This document shows positions 1 to 8,231 of a stretch of DNA of 64,000 nucleotides, piece by piece (the first letter of the stretch is position 1; the number at the start of each line of letters is the position of its first letter). A program made the translations under genes and the position numbers. The stretch lies in assembly GCF_018613935.1 (NCBI RefSeq), contig NZ_JAGGPF010000010.1, positions 558,001-622,000 on the forward strand. The letters run 5' to 3'. The DNA is from Agromyces sp. ISL-38. GTDB taxonomy: Bacteria > Actinomycetota > Actinomycetes > Actinomycetales > Microbacteriaceae. The notes beneath the pieces were generated by a model, which was not told the origin of the DNA, did not search any database, and worked only from the letters and a program-made list of their open reading frames with translations.

Positions 1-2
1 TC

Positions 3-650
3 GCGACCGGCATGCCGTATCTCAAGCTCGACGAGCGGCCCACCGATCTCGCGACCCAGCAGGCCGCGGCATCCGTCGGGCAGAACCTGCTCGTGTTCCG
101 CTACCAGGACTCGCTCGACCGCTACGGCATCGTCGCGGGGCAGGTGCTCCTCACCGCGGGCGACCTCGAGAACCCCACGCCGCGCTCGAACGCGCAGCGC
201 GCGATGGACCGGCTGCTCGCGCTGAAGATCCTGCCGATCGTGAACGAGAACGACACCGTCGCGACCCACGAGATCCGGTTCGGCGACAACGACCGGCTCG
301 CGGCCCTCGTCGCCGAGCTGATCGGCGCCGACCTGCTCGTGCTGCTCTCCGACGTCGACGCGCTGTACACGAAGCCGCCGCACCTCGACGGGGCGAAGCG
401 CATCGAGCACGTGCCGTTCGGCGACGCCCTCACGGGCGTCGAGATCGGTTCGGTGGGACGCACCGGCGTCGGCACCGGGGGAGCGGAGACCAAGGTGTCG
501 GCGGCGCGCATCGCGGCCGAGGCCGGTGCCGCGGTGCTGATCACGGCGACGAGCCTCGTCGCCGACGCGCTGGCCGGACGCGAGGTCGGTACTTGGTTCG
601 AGCCCGCCCCCGAACGTCACACGGCCGACGGCGAACCGGCGCTCGCCTAG
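3..650 (+). CDS. proB: Glutamate 5-kinase, 3' part (5' end outside window)
   Basis: This is the C-terminal part of the enzyme that phosphorylates L-glutamate to gamma-glutamyl phosphate, the first step of proline synthesis. The reading frame is already open at the window edge, so the start lies upstream. Visible amino-acid kinase family motifs include IVNENDTVA, the FGDND segment and a GTGGAETK stretch near the C-terminus. The protein ends soon after the kinase fold, so it lacks the C-terminal PUA domain of the E. coli enzyme; this is the short, kinase-only form. proA follows after 9 bases, which supports the assignment. Confidence 0.95.
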   Translation, partial: ATGMPYLKLDERPTDLATQQAAASVGQNLLVFRYQDSLDRYGIVAGQVLLTAGDLENPTPRSNAQRAMDRLLALKILPIVNENDTVATHEIRFGDNDRLAALVAELIGADLLVLLSDVDALYTKPPHLDGAKRIEHVPFGDALTGVEIGSVGRTGVGTGGAETKVSAARIAAEAGAAVLITATSLVADALAGREVGTWFEPAPERHTADGEPALA

Positions 651-653
651 GCT
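648..653 (+). promoter_or_regulatory. Putative -10 element of proA overlapping the proB stop
   Basis: TAGGCT lies six bases before the proA ATG, the geometry of a leaderless transcript. Its first three bases are the proB stop codon. No Shine-Dalgarno sequence sits in front of proA. A recognisable -35 is not obvious. Confidence 0.5.
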
Positions 654-659
654 GATTCC

Positions 660-1928
660 ATGGAGCACCACGAAGTCGACACGAGCCTGATCGACGCGCG
701 GCTCGCTGCCGCGAAGGACGCGTCATTCCGGCTCGCGCAGGCGACGACGGCCGAGAAGGATGCCGCCCTCGAACAGGTTGCCGCGATCCTCCGGGAACGG
801 GCGGCCGACATCGTCGCCGCGAACGCGCTCGACCTCGCCGCCGGCCGCGATGCGGGTCTCGCCACAGGACTCCTCGACCGACTCGAACTCGACGAGCGCC
901 GGGTCGACGCACTCGCCGAGGCGGTGCTCGAGGTCATCGCGCTCACCGATCCGATCGGCGAGACCGTGAGTGGCCGGTCGCTGCCGAGCGGGATCCGCAT
1001 CGACCAGGTACGCGTGCCGCTCGGCGTCGTGGGCGCGATCTACGAGGCGCGACCGAACGTGACCGTCGACATCGCCGTGCTCGCGCTGAAGAGCGGCAAC
1101 GCGGTCGTGCTCCGCGGCGGCAGCGCGGCCGAGCAGACGAACCGGGTGCTCGTCGGAGTGCTGCGCGACGCGCTCGACGCGGTGGGTCTCCCCGCCGACG
1201 CCGTGCAGACCGTCGACGACTTCGGCCGCGCCGGTGCGCGCCATCTCATGCAGGCCCGCGACTACGTCGACGTGCTCATCCCGCGCGGGAGTGCCGGGCT
1301 CATCCGGGCCGTCGTCGACGAAGCGCGGGTGCCCGTCATCGAGACGGGCGCCGGGGTCGTGCACATGTTCCTCGATGAGAGCGCGCGGGAAGACTGGGCC
1401 GTCGAGCTCGTGCACAATGCGAAGGTGCAACGACCGAGCGTCTGCAATGCCCTCGAGACCCTGCTCGTGCACGAGGCGGCGGCTGAGCGGCTGCTGCCCG
1501 CGGTGCTCGACCGGCTCGAGGCATCCGGCGTCACGATCCATGGCGACGAGCGGGTGCGCGCACTCCGGCCGAACGCCCTTCCCGTCACCGACGAGGACTG
1601 GGCCACCGAGCACATGAGCCTCGACCTGTCGGTCGGCGTCGTCGACTCGATCGACGACGCGCTGCGGCACATCCGTCGCTATTCGACGAAGCACACCGAG
1701 TCGATCGTGACGAACGACCTCGGCAATGCGGAACGCTTCCTGAAGGAGGTGGATGCCGCGGCGGTCATGGTGAACGCCTCGACGCGCTTCACCGACGGCG
1801 CGGAGTTCGGATTCGGCGCCGAAGTCGGAATCTCGACGCAGAAGCTGCACGCGCGAGGGCCCATGGGACTGCCCGAGCTCACGAGCACGAAGTGGATCGT
1901 GCGCGGCGCCGGGCATGTGCGTGCCTGA
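660..1928 (+). CDS. proA: Gamma-glutamyl phosphate reductase
   Basis: A 422-residue aldehyde-dehydrogenase-fold enzyme that reduces gamma-glutamyl phosphate with NADPH to glutamate-5-semialdehyde, the second step of proline synthesis. Family landmarks are YEARPNVTVD near residue 126, KSGNAVVLRGG, and the catalytic cysteine in PSVCNALETLL near residue 260. FGFGAEVGISTQKLHARGP marks the C-terminal region. Length is normal for ProA. It follows proB by 9 bases. The start is the ATG six bases after a TAGGCT hexamer, so besides read-through from proB it may have its own leaderless transcript. Confidence 0.97.
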   Translation: MEHHEVDTSLIDARLAAAKDASFRLAQATTAEKDAALEQVAAILRERAADIVAANALDLAAGRDAGLATGLLDRLELDERRVDALAEAVLEVIALTDPIGETVSGRSLPSGIRIDQVRVPLGVVGAIYEARPNVTVDIAVLALKSGNAVVLRGGSAAEQTNRVLVGVLRDALDAVGLPADAVQTVDDFGRAGARHLMQARDYVDVLIPRGSAGLIRAVVDEARVPVIETGAGVVHMFLDESAREDWAVELVHNAKVQRPSVCNALETLLVHEAAAERLLPAVLDRLEASGVTIHGDERVRALRPNALPVTDEDWATEHMSLDLSVGVVDSIDDALRHIRRYSTKHTESIVTNDLGNAERFLKEVDAAAVMVNASTRFTDGAEFGFGAEVGISTQKLHARGPMGLPELTSTKWIVRGAGHVRA

Positions 1929-1934
1929 CCTCGC

Positions 1935-1940
1935 TAGACT
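1935..1940 (+). promoter_or_regulatory. Putative -10 hexamer for the small membrane protein/nadD group
   Basis: TAGACT just after the proA stop. The next start (1980) is about 40 bases on and has an AAAGGAA ribosome site, so this transcript would carry a short leader. Confidence 0.35.
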
Positions 1941-1979
1941 GTCCGGAGCGACACCCGCAGGATTCGAAAGGAACGGCGA

Positions 1980-2186
1980 ATGAGCCTCGTGACCGCAGTG
2001 CTGACCGAGACGGTGCACGCCAGGGAACTGCCGATCGACTCGTGGGTCTACGGTCTCATCGCGCTCGTCATCTTCGCTGTGCTCGCCATGATCGTCGCGT
2101 CGTACCGCGACGTGGCCAACCGCCACAGCAGCAGATCGGCAGCCTACGCTGCCCGCCACTCAGGAGACGAGCACGGCGGTCACTGA
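1980..2186 (+). CDS. Small single-pass membrane protein, unknown function
   Basis: A 68-residue protein with one clear hydrophobic helix (about residues 24-43, WVYGLIALVIFAVLAMIVAS) followed by a short polar tail rich in Arg, Ser and His. An AAAGGAA ribosome site precedes the ATG at good spacing. It lies between proA and nadD, 12 bases before the nadD GTG, so it is probably co-transcribed with nadD. I do not recognise a functional family. Codon usage matches its neighbours and favours a real gene. Confidence 0.7.
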   Translation: MSLVTAVLTETVHARELPIDSWVYGLIALVIFAVLAMIVASYRDVANRHSSRSAAYAARHSGDEHGGH

Positions 2187-2198
2187 GCGGGCGGTCGC

Positions 2199-2801
2199 GT
2201 GATCACGAGCGAGGAACGCCGACCACGGGTCGGTGTGATGGGTGGCACCTTCGATCCCATCCACCACGGGCACCTCGTGGCCGCGAGCGAGGTCGCTCAG
2301 CACCTCGAGCTCGATGAGGTCGTGTTCGTGCCCACCGGGCAGCCGAGCTACAAATCCGACGTCACGCAAGCCGAGCACCGGTATCTCATGACGGTCATCG
2401 CGACGGCGTCGAACCCGCGGTTCACCGTGAGCCGCGTCGACATCGATCGTCCGAAGCCGACGTTCACGATCGACACGCTCCACGACATCCGGAGCCAGCG
2501 CCCCGACGCCGACCTGTACTTCATCACCGGTGCCGACGCGATCGCCCAGATCCTCTCCTGGAAGAACGTCGGCGAACTCTGGGAACTCGCGCACTTCGTG
2601 GCTGTGAGTCGCCCGGGACATGTGCTCTCCGTTTCGGGTTTGCCAGAGCAAGACGTAAGCTTGTTGGAGGTTCCGGCACTTGCGATCTCGTCGACCGACT
2701 GCCGGGACAGGGTGCGCCGGGGATTCCCGGTGTGGTACTTGGTGCCCGATGGGGTCGTCCAGTACATCTCCAAGCACCATCTCTATCGGAGTGTCGAATG
2801 A
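2199..2801 (+). CDS. nadD: Nicotinate-nucleotide adenylyltransferase
   Basis: This enzyme joins nicotinate mononucleotide and ATP to make deamido-NAD in NAD synthesis. The N-terminal nucleotidyltransferase signature [12 protein letters not shown] carries the HxGH motif (HHGH). The mid-domain has FITGADA, and the C-terminal ISSTDCR matches the ISSTxxR motif of the family. At 200 residues it has typical length. The start is GTG. Its TGA overlaps the ATG of the next gene (ATGA), so the two are translationally coupled, and rsfS follows, the usual nadD-rsfS neighbourhood with one extra gene in between. Confidence 0.96.
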   Translation: MITSEERRPRVGVMGGTFDPIHHGHLVAASEVAQHLELDEVVFVPTGQPSYKSDVTQAEHRYLMTVIATASNPRFTVSRVDIDRPKPTFTIDTLHDIRSQRPDADLYFITGADAIAQILSWKNVGELWELAHFVAVSRPGHVLSVSGLPEQDVSLLEVPALAISSTDCRDRVRRGFPVWYLVPDGVVQYISKHHLYRSVE

Positions 2802-3943
2802 CGTCGTCACAGGAACCACCGCTCACGCGCCGCGAGGCTCGTGAGCGTGAGCGCCTGCGTGAGCAGCAGGCGCCCTCGACGACCCCCGAAGCCGCTCCCG
2901 CTCCGCGCGATCCGCAGGCCGATCAGCCCGTTCGGGCCGTCCCGCCGCAGCCTGCCGCACCGCCCGTGCAGCCGCCGCAGCAGCAGATCCCGGCCCCCAC
3001 GCCTGCGCCGGCCGCAGCTCCGGCCTATGCCGCTCCGCGCCCAGCAGGAGCGTCCGGCCAGCAGCCGTCGCCGTTCGGGGGAGCCGTCGCCGCACCGCAG
3101 CAGAACCCGTTCGCACCCAGGTATCCGCAGCCCGCTGCACCTGCCGCGCCGCCGACGCCCGCCGCGCCCTCCCAGTTCGGGTCGCCGTTCCCGGCGCCGT
3201 CGTCGCCCGCGCAGCGCCAACCGAGCGTCGAGACCAGCGCCCCCGAGCGCACGCTGACGCGACGCGAGCTCCGGGCGATGCTCGATGCGCAGCACGAGCA
3301 TGAACTCGACCTCGACGACGAGGTCATCGCGACACCGCCCGCTGCAGCAGCTCCCACGGAGCATCCGTTGCTGTCGCCTCCCGTTCCGACTCGAGCACCG
3401 GCGCCGCACCAGCCGGCCGCCGACGTGAGCCTCGCCGCCGACGCCGTCGTGGCGCAGAAGCCCGTCGGTCACTGGACTGCACAGCTGAACGTGCCGGCCG
3501 ATCGCGCCGAGCCGTTCGACCAGTTGCTCTCACGTGGCGGCGTGAGCCACGGCGTTCCGACCACCACGAACGCGCTCATCCTGCCGTCGCTGCCGAATCA
3601 GGCGCCGGTCGGCAACAATCCGCTTGCATCGAGCGGTGAGATCATCGTCACCGGATCGATCAACCTGCCGCGCAGTTACGGCGCGACGGGCGTGCACCCG
3701 AGCCACATCGACTCGAGCGACGTCGACCGGCTGTTCGACCAGGTCGAAGACGGCGCAGGCACCGGCGGCGCGCCGATCGCAGCGACACGCGCCATCAGCA
3801 CCCAGGGCGCCGCTCGCGCGATGATGGCTCCGCCGAAGAAGGAGGGCGTGAACGCCCCCCTCGTGCTCGCCGTCACTGCCGGCGTGCTCGCACTCGGCGT
3901 CGTCGCCACACTCGTCATCGGTGCCGTCGCCGGCCTCTTCTGA
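2798..3943 (+). CDS. Pro/Ala-rich protein with C-terminal membrane anchor, unknown function
   Basis: A 381-residue protein. Its start is the ATG overlapping the nadD stop; the upstream in-frame codons would extend it into nadD and are unlikely. The N-terminus is charged ([14 protein letters not shown]), and a second copy of this motif, [21 protein letters not shown], occurs near residue 150. Between and after them lie long Pro/Ala/Gln-rich low-complexity stretches. One hydrophobic helix at the extreme C-terminus (about residues 355-380) should anchor it with most of the protein in the cytoplasm. It is coupled to nadD and precedes rsfS. No catalytic motif is visible, and function is unknown. 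Confidence 0.75.
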   Translation: MTSSQEPPLTRREARERERLREQQAPSTTPEAAPAPRDPQADQPVRAVPPQPAAPPVQPPQQQIPAPTPAPAAAPAYAAPRPAGASGQQPSPFGGAVAAPQQNPFAPRYPQPAAPAAPPTPAAPSQFGSPFPAPSSPAQRQPSVETSAPERTLTRRELRAMLDAQHEHELDLDDEVIATPPAAAAPTEHPLLSPPVPTRAPAPHQPAADVSLAADAVVAQKPVGHWTAQLNVPADRAEPFDQLLSRGGVSHGVPTTTNALILPSLPNQAPVGNNPLASSGEIIVTGSINLPRSYGATGVHPSHIDSSDVDRLFDQVEDGAGTGGAPIAATRAISTQGAARAMMAPPKKEGVNAPLVLAVTAGVLALGVVATLVIGAVAGLF

Positions 3944-3987
3944 GCTGGGGCATCCACATCGACTTCTCAGAATCCGGAAAAGAGCGT

Positions 3988-4362
3988 ATGACCGCATCAC
4001 ACGAGGCACTCGACTTGCTCGCCATCGCGGCGCGGGCGGCAGACTCCAAGGGCGGTGAAGACCTGGTGGCACTCGACGTGTCGGGTCCGCTGCCGTTCGC
4101 CGACATCTTCCTGCTGGTCACCGGCAACTCCGAGCGCAACGTCGTCGCCATCGCCGACGAGGTCGAGGAGGTGCTCGGCCGTTCCGGAACCCAGACCCGT
4201 CGTCGCGAGGGTCACGACGCCGGCCGCTGGATCCTGCTCGATTTCGGCGACCTGGTGGTGCACGTCTTCCACCAGGAGGAGCGCCTCTACTACGGCCTCG
4301 AACGGCTCTGGCTCGACTGCCCGTCGCTGCCCGTCGCACCGCTCCTGGCAGCGAGCAGCTGA
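3988..4362 (+). CDS. rsfS: Ribosomal silencing factor RsfS
   Basis: A 124-residue member of the RsfS/Iojap family, which binds ribosomal protein uL14 on the 50S subunit and blocks subunit joining under poor nutrition. Typical landmarks are the N-terminal alpha-helix with LAIAARAADSKGGEDLVALD, the FADIFLLVTGNSERNV core, and the C-terminal GRWILLDFGDLVVHVFHQEERLYYGLERLW block. Length is normal. It lies 44 bases after the Pro/Ala-rich protein in the nadD neighbourhood where rsfS usually sits. Confidence 0.96.
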   Translation: MTASHEALDLLAIAARAADSKGGEDLVALDVSGPLPFADIFLLVTGNSERNVVAIADEVEEVLGRSGTQTRRREGHDAGRWILLDFGDLVVHVFHQEERLYYGLERLWLDCPSLPVAPLLAASS

Positions 4363-4421
4363 GTACAGCCGCGAGCATCCGCCGAGCGGGCCTCGATTTC
4401 ATCCGAGACCTGCGGCTGGTG

Positions 4422-4427
4422 TAAGCT
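4422..4427 (+). promoter_or_regulatory. Putative -10 element of tRNA-Ala
   Basis: TAAGCT lies 27 bases before the mature 5' end of tRNA-Ala and matches the TANNNT pattern of this window. No clear -35 is visible. Confidence 0.3.
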
Positions 4428-4454
4428 CAATTCGTTGCCTCGAACGGGGCGTAC

Positions 4455-4530
4455 GGGTCTGTGGCGCAGCTGGTAGCGCACCTGCATGGCATGCAGGGGG
4501 TCAGGGGTTCGAGTCCCCTCAGATCCACCA
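4455..4530 (+). tRNA. tRNA-Ala (anticodon GGC), CCA encoded
   Basis: The sequence folds as a cloverleaf. The acceptor stem GGGTCTG pairs with CAGATCC with one G-T wobble. The anticodon stem CCTGC/GCAGG holds the loop ATGGCAT, giving anticodon GGC that reads GCC alanine codons. The T arm AGGGG-TTCGAGT-CCCCT is canonical. ACCA follows the acceptor stem, so the 3' CCA is encoded. A strong terminator follows at once. Confidence 0.96.
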
Positions 4531-4533
4531 AGA

Positions 4534-4564
4534 ACCCCTGATCCCAAGTTGATCAGGGGTTTTT
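4534..4564 (+). terminator. Rho-independent terminator after tRNA-Ala
   Basis: A 10-bp perfect stem (ACCCCTGATC pairing with GATCAGGGGT) with a 7-base loop is followed by a run of T at 4560-4564. Confidence 0.9.
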
Positions 4565-4929
4565 CTCGTCTCACTCAGAAGAGATCCTCGCCGGGCAGCT
4601 CGGCGAGGATCGCGGATCCAGCTCGGAATGAGCTCCTCGTGGAGCTCCTCATCCTCATGGAGGTCGAGGTACCGTACGCGCTCATGCTTGGACTCGCCCG
4701 GAGGGAGCGGGCCCAGCGATGAGCCGTTGAGCTAGACACCGCGTTTCCGTCCCGGCATCGCGTCGATATAGGCCGCAGCAGGCTACCGGGTGGCAATCAG
4801 CTCGACCTGAGGCTCGTCGACACAATCGGAGCGTGGGCGCGTCGCGTCCGGGCACGGATGTCACGCCCAATAGGGTTGACCCGCCCGTCTCCACACCCGC
4901 AACACCTTGAACGATTGCCGCGCCCTGAC
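4565..4929. other. Gene-poor strip after tRNA-Ala; possible decayed gene end on the minus strand
   Basis: No intact gene is evident in these 365 bases. On the minus strand (about 4720 down to 4572) one frame reads like a natural acidic/basic C-terminus (ERVRYLDLHEDEELHEEL, then IPSWIRDPRRAA) that ends in TGA. A TAG stop lies about 60 codons upstream in frame, and no ATG or GTG lies between. It may be the remnant of a lost gene. The rest shows no recognisable coding or RNA signal. Confidence 0.3.
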
Positions 4930-5628
4930 ATGCCCCGCTCCTCCCGAATCATCCCCGGCGCCATCGTCGCCTTTCTGTTCGTCGCACTCCTCGTCTGGAC
5001 GGGCGCCTGGAATCCGCTGACGGAGGCGTTCGCCGACGCCTTCGGCATCGAGGTCGAGGCGAGCGGGGATGCTGCAGCCGCCCTCGCCGAGCTCGACACC
5101 GTCACGGTGAAAGGCAAGGCGCCGATGACGGGCTACGACCGTGAAGGCATGTTCGGCACCGCATGGATCGACAGCGACCGCAACGGATGCGACCAGCGCA
5201 ACGATGTTCTCGACCGCGATCTGATGGCCAAGACGTACGAGCCCGACACGCGCGATTGCGTCGTGATCACCGGCACTCTCGATGATCCGTACACAGGCGT
5301 GACCATCCGATTCACGCGCGGGCAGGACACCTCCACTGCGGTGCAGATCGACCACATCTACCCTCTGGGCATGGCGTGGCGTCAGGGGGCGCAACAGTGG
5401 ACTCAGGATCAACGCATCGCGTTCGCCAACGACTTCGACAACCTCGTCGCCGTCGACGGTCCCGCGAACGGGCAGAAGGGCGATTCCGGCCCCGCTGCCT
5501 GGCTGCCATCGAACAAGAGGTATCGCTGCGAGTACGTCATCGACTTCGTCGAGGTCACCGCGAAGTACGACCTCTCGATGCCGCAACCGGATGTCGACGC
5601 CGCCCGTCGCGTCCTCGAGGGCTGCTGA
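4930..5628 (+). CDS. Membrane-anchored or secreted HNH-type nuclease family protein (DUF1524-like)
   Basis: A 232-residue protein starting with an N-terminal hydrophobic segment (about residues 8-25, IPGAIVAFLFVALLVWTGAW) that acts as signal peptide or anchor. The extracytoplasmic part matches the actinobacterial HNH/DUF1524 family: RNGCDQRNDVLDRDL, then VQIDHIYPLGMAW with the His of the H-N-H site, FANDFDNLVAVDG, and WLPSNKRYRCEYV. Family members are predicted nucleases; the actual substrate here is unknown. The ATG at 4930 is chosen over the in-frame one at 4858 because it places the hydrophobic segment at the N-terminus. It stands alone downstream of a gene-poor strip. Confidence 0.85.
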   Translation: MPRSSRIIPGAIVAFLFVALLVWTGAWNPLTEAFADAFGIEVEASGDAAAALAELDTVTVKGKAPMTGYDREGMFGTAWIDSDRNGCDQRNDVLDRDLMAKTYEPDTRDCVVITGTLDDPYTGVTIRFTRGQDTSTAVQIDHIYPLGMAWRQGAQQWTQDQRIAFANDFDNLVAVDGPANGQKGDSGPAAWLPSNKRYRCEYVIDFVEVTAKYDLSMPQPDVDAARRVLEGC

Positions 5629-5654
5629 CGCGAAGACGGGACGTATGCTGAAGC

Positions 5655-6152
5655 ATGGACATTCGCGACATCCCCTTCACGACGATCGACGGCGACCCGA
5701 CGTCACTGGCCGAGTGGGCCGACGACGTGGTGCTGGTCGTGAACGTGGCCTCGCGGTGCGGGCTGACGCCCCAGTACGAACAGCTCGAAGCGTTGCAGCG
5801 TGAATACGGCCCGCGCGGATTCACGGTCCTCGGGTTCCCGTGCAACCAGTTCGCCGGGCAGGAGCCGGGCGGCGCCGACGACATCAAGGAGTTCTGCTCC
5901 ATGACCTACGGTGTGACCTTCCCGCTCATGGAGAAGGTCAAGGTCAACGGCCGGAACCGGCATCCGCTCTATGCAGAGCTCACGACCGTTCACGACGCCA
6001 GGGGCAAGGCCGGGCGCGTCAAGTGGAACTTCGAGAAGTTCGTGATCCAGCCCAGCGGAGAGGTGCAGCGGTTCCGCCCCGACGTCCTCCCGAATGATCG
6101 GGCGATCATCGCGGCGATCGAGCGTGGCCTCGCCGACGAAGCGGCCGCCTGA
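5655..6152 (+). CDS. Glutathione peroxidase family thiol peroxidase
   Basis: A 165-residue peroxidase that reduces hydroperoxides. The peroxidatic cysteine is in NVASRCGLTPQY (near residue 36), in the position where mammalian enzymes use selenocysteine. The conserved FPCNQFAGQEPG segment and WNFEKFV (Trp of the catalytic tetrad) are present. Bacterial Cys-type enzymes of this family usually draw electrons from thioredoxin rather than glutathione; this is family knowledge, not visible here. A TATGCT hexamer five bases before the ATG suggests a leaderless transcript. Confidence 0.95.
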   Translation: MDIRDIPFTTIDGDPTSLAEWADDVVLVVNVASRCGLTPQYEQLEALQREYGPRGFTVLGFPCNQFAGQEPGGADDIKEFCSMTYGVTFPLMEKVKVNGRNRHPLYAELTTVHDARGKAGRVKWNFEKFVIQPSGEVQRFRPDVLPNDRAIIAAIERGLADEAAA

Positions 6153-6192
6153 CCGATCGTCCGAGCGGCATCGCATCGCACGGCGCGCTGTC

Positions 6193-6221
6193 TTGACCAC
6201 TCATGGCGCGCGGCCCACAAT
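6193..6221 (+). promoter_or_regulatory. Putative sigma70-type promoter
   Basis: TTGACC (6193-6198) and CACAAT (6216-6221) are separated by 17 bases, upstream of the gene starting at 6259. This is one of the few places in the window with a good -35. Confidence 0.5.
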
Positions 6222-6258
6222 TGGGGGTCTATCCGATTGCAGGGAGCGTGAGGAACGG

Positions 6259-6768
6259 ATGTCAGACACGTACACTCGTCCGATCATCGATGAGGGAGCC
6301 GGCGCGGTCGTCGGCGGCGCCCCGCAAGGCGAGGAAGGCGCGCCGTCACAGTCGACCGGTGAGCCCGAGCGACGCAGCGCGGGCGCATTCTGGAGCCGCG
6401 ACATCCGATTCATGCTCGTCGTGCTCGCCGCGATCGTGGTGCTCTTCCTCGCCTTCGCGCTGCTCATCGCGTTCAGCCCGACCGGCGCCGCGATCAGCGC
6501 ACTCGCGATCATCGCGGCACCCATCGCCACGATGGTCGCCGCCTACTACGGCATCTCGCTCGCGTTGCGCCAGGTCAGCGACGCACGCGAGACCGCGGAG
6601 GCATCGGAGGGGCGCGCACGCGCCGCCGAGGTCACCGCTCGCGAGTCCGACGCCTGGGCGGCCCAGATGGAGTCGGGACTGCGCGTCGCCGTCGCCAAGC
6701 TCCGAGCAGCCGGCCAGGACACTCGCGATGTGGAGCGTGCCGCGGGCACGCCCGACGAGTTCTTCTGA
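6259..6768 (+). CDS. Membrane protein with C-terminal coiled coil, unknown function
   Basis: A 169-residue protein. The N-terminal 50 residues are polar. Two adjacent hydrophobic helices follow (about 52-74, FMLVVLAAIVVLFLAFALLI, and 78-98, ISALAIIAAPIATMVAAYYG). An Ala/Glu/Arg-rich stretch (about 105-155) then looks like a coiled coil. The ATG at 6259 with an AGGAACGG ribosome site is preferred over an in-frame codon at 6094 inside the peroxidase gene. A promoter-like TTGACC-17-CACAAT lies upstream. Function unknown. Confidence 0.75.
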   Translation: MSDTYTRPIIDEGAGAVVGGAPQGEEGAPSQSTGEPERRSAGAFWSRDIRFMLVVLAAIVVLFLAFALLIAFSPTGAAISALAIIAAPIATMVAAYYGISLALRQVSDARETAEASEGRARAAEVTARESDAWAAQMESGLRVAVAKLRAAGQDTRDVERAAGTPDEFF

Positions 6769-6827
6769 GCCTCCTCTCCACGCGAGCGAGGGGCATGGCC
6801 TGGTGCGGGCGGCCTAGAGAGAGCGGC

Positions 6828-8231
6828 CTAGAGCTCTGCGAGCACCGACACCGGACGCTCGATGCACGCGGCGACGAATGTGAGGAACGCCGCCGCCTCC
6901 GCGCCATCGCACACCCGGTGGTCGAATGAGAGCGTGAGCTCGGTGACGCGGCGCACGGCGAGCTCGCCGTCCACGACCCACGGTCGCTCGATGAGCCTGC
7001 CGATGCCGATCATCGCCGCCTCTGGATGGTTGATGATCGCCGCCGAACCGTCGACGCCGAGCGTGCCGTAGTTGTTCAGCGTGAAGGTGCCACCCGTGAG
7101 CGACGCGGGCGAGAACGCGCCCGTCTCGGCCTCCTCGGTGCGGGAGGCGATGGCGTCGCGCAATTCGCGGAGCGTCATCCGCTCGGCTCCGTGCACCACC
7201 GGCACGAGCAGCCCGCGGGGGGTCTGCGCGGCGAGTCCCAGGTTCACGGCCGCGTGGTAGACGATCTCCTCACGAGCGGCGTCGAAGCTCGAGTTGAGAG
7301 CCGGATGCTTGCGCAATCCGGCGACGACGAAGCGCGCCACGAGCGCGGTGACCCCGAAGCGTTCACCCGTCGCCTCCTGCAGCTGCCGGCGCGCTGCGAG
7401 CAACTCGGTGGCGTCGACGTCCATCCACACGGTCGCCTCGGGGATCTCCCGGCGTGAGCGCGTGAAGTGGGCGGCGGCAGCTCGGCCCATGCGGTCGAGC
7501 GGTACGCGGCGATCGCCCTCGGCGGTCGCGACCGGTGCCGGCGCGGACACGGGCGCCTCGCCCGGGGCGCCGGCGGGGGATGCTGTCTGCGTGCCGGCCC
7601 GCTCGGAGATGAATGACTCGACATCGCGGCGCACGACGAGATGGTCGGGGCCGGACCCAACGAGCTGGCTCGCATCGAAGCCGTTCTCGCGCGCGATGCG
7701 ACGTACGATCGGGGAGACGACGGGGGAGCGCCGAGCCGGATCGAGCCGCGCAGGTGCCGGTTGCCGCTGGATCGACGGGCCGCCCGAGGAGCGGCGTCCG
7801 AACCGGGACGGCGTGCCCGGAGCCCGCTTCGTGATCGTCGACTCGCGCGTGCCGTACCCGATGAGCACGGCGCCGGAGGCTTCGGACGAGCGTGATGCCG
7901 CGGCATCCGTCGCGTCGGCGACCTCGACCACATCGCTCTCCTCCGGCTCCGCGACGGCGACCTCGGCCTGCCCGCCGGCCGGCCCCGCATCGGTGCCGCC
8001 CGACAGGGTCATGAGCACGCTCCCCGCGTGCAAGACCTGCCCGACCTCGCCGCCGAGCGCCTCGACGACGCCCGCGTACGGGCTCGGCAGCTGCACGACG
8101 GATTTCGCCGATTCGAGCTCTACCACGGGCTGGTCGATCGCCACCTCGTCGCCGGGCTCGACGAGCCACGCGACGATTTCGGCCTCGGTGAGTCCCTCGC
8201 CGAGATCGGGCAGGATGAATGAACGGCTCAT
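6828..8231 (-). CDS. 2-oxoacid dehydrogenase E2, lipoamide acyltransferase
   Basis: The E2 core of a branched-chain 2-oxoacid (or pyruvate) dehydrogenase complex, 467 residues. It has one N-terminal lipoyl domain (about 1-75) with the lipoylation lysine in ELESAKSVVQLPSP. An Ala/Pro linker follows, then an E3/E1-binding domain (SPIVRRIARENGFDASQLVGSGP), then the catalytic domain ending in SFDHRVCDGAEAAAFL with the HRxxDG active-site motif. The ATG at 8231 overlaps the E1beta stop (ATGA) and starts directly at MSRSFILPDLGEG. It is the last gene of an E1alpha-E1beta-E2 operon; no E3 gene is in the window. Confidence 0.95.
   Translation of the reverse strand: MSRSFILPDLGEGLTEAEIVAWLVEPGDEVAIDQPVVELESAKSVVQLPSPYAGVVEALGGEVGQVLHAGSVLMTLSGGTDAGPAGGQAEVAVAEPEESDVVEVADATDAAASRSSEASGAVLIGYGTRESTITKRAPGTPSRFGRRSSGGPSIQRQPAPARLDPARRSPVVSPIVRRIARENGFDASQLVGSGPDHLVVRRDVESFISERAGTQTASPAGAPGEAPVSAPAPVATAEGDRRVPLDRMGRAAAAHFTRSRREIPEATVWMDVDATELLAARRQLQEATGERFGVTALVARFVVAGLRKHPALNSSFDAAREEIVYHAAVNLGLAAQTPRGLLVPVVHGAERMTLRELRDAIASRTEEAETGAFSPASLTGGTFTLNNYGTLGVDGSAAIINHPEAAMIGIGRLIERPWVVDGELAVRRVTELTLSFDHRVCDGAEAAAFLTFVAACIERPVSVLAEL

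Noticed and set aside
4858-4929. Upstream start for the HNH protein
   Set aside because: It would put 24 polar residues before the signal segment; ATG 4930 fits an exported protein.
5633-5654. Selenocysteine (UGA) in the glutathione peroxidase
   Set aside because: The active-site codon is TGC (cysteine) and the frame has no internal TGA.
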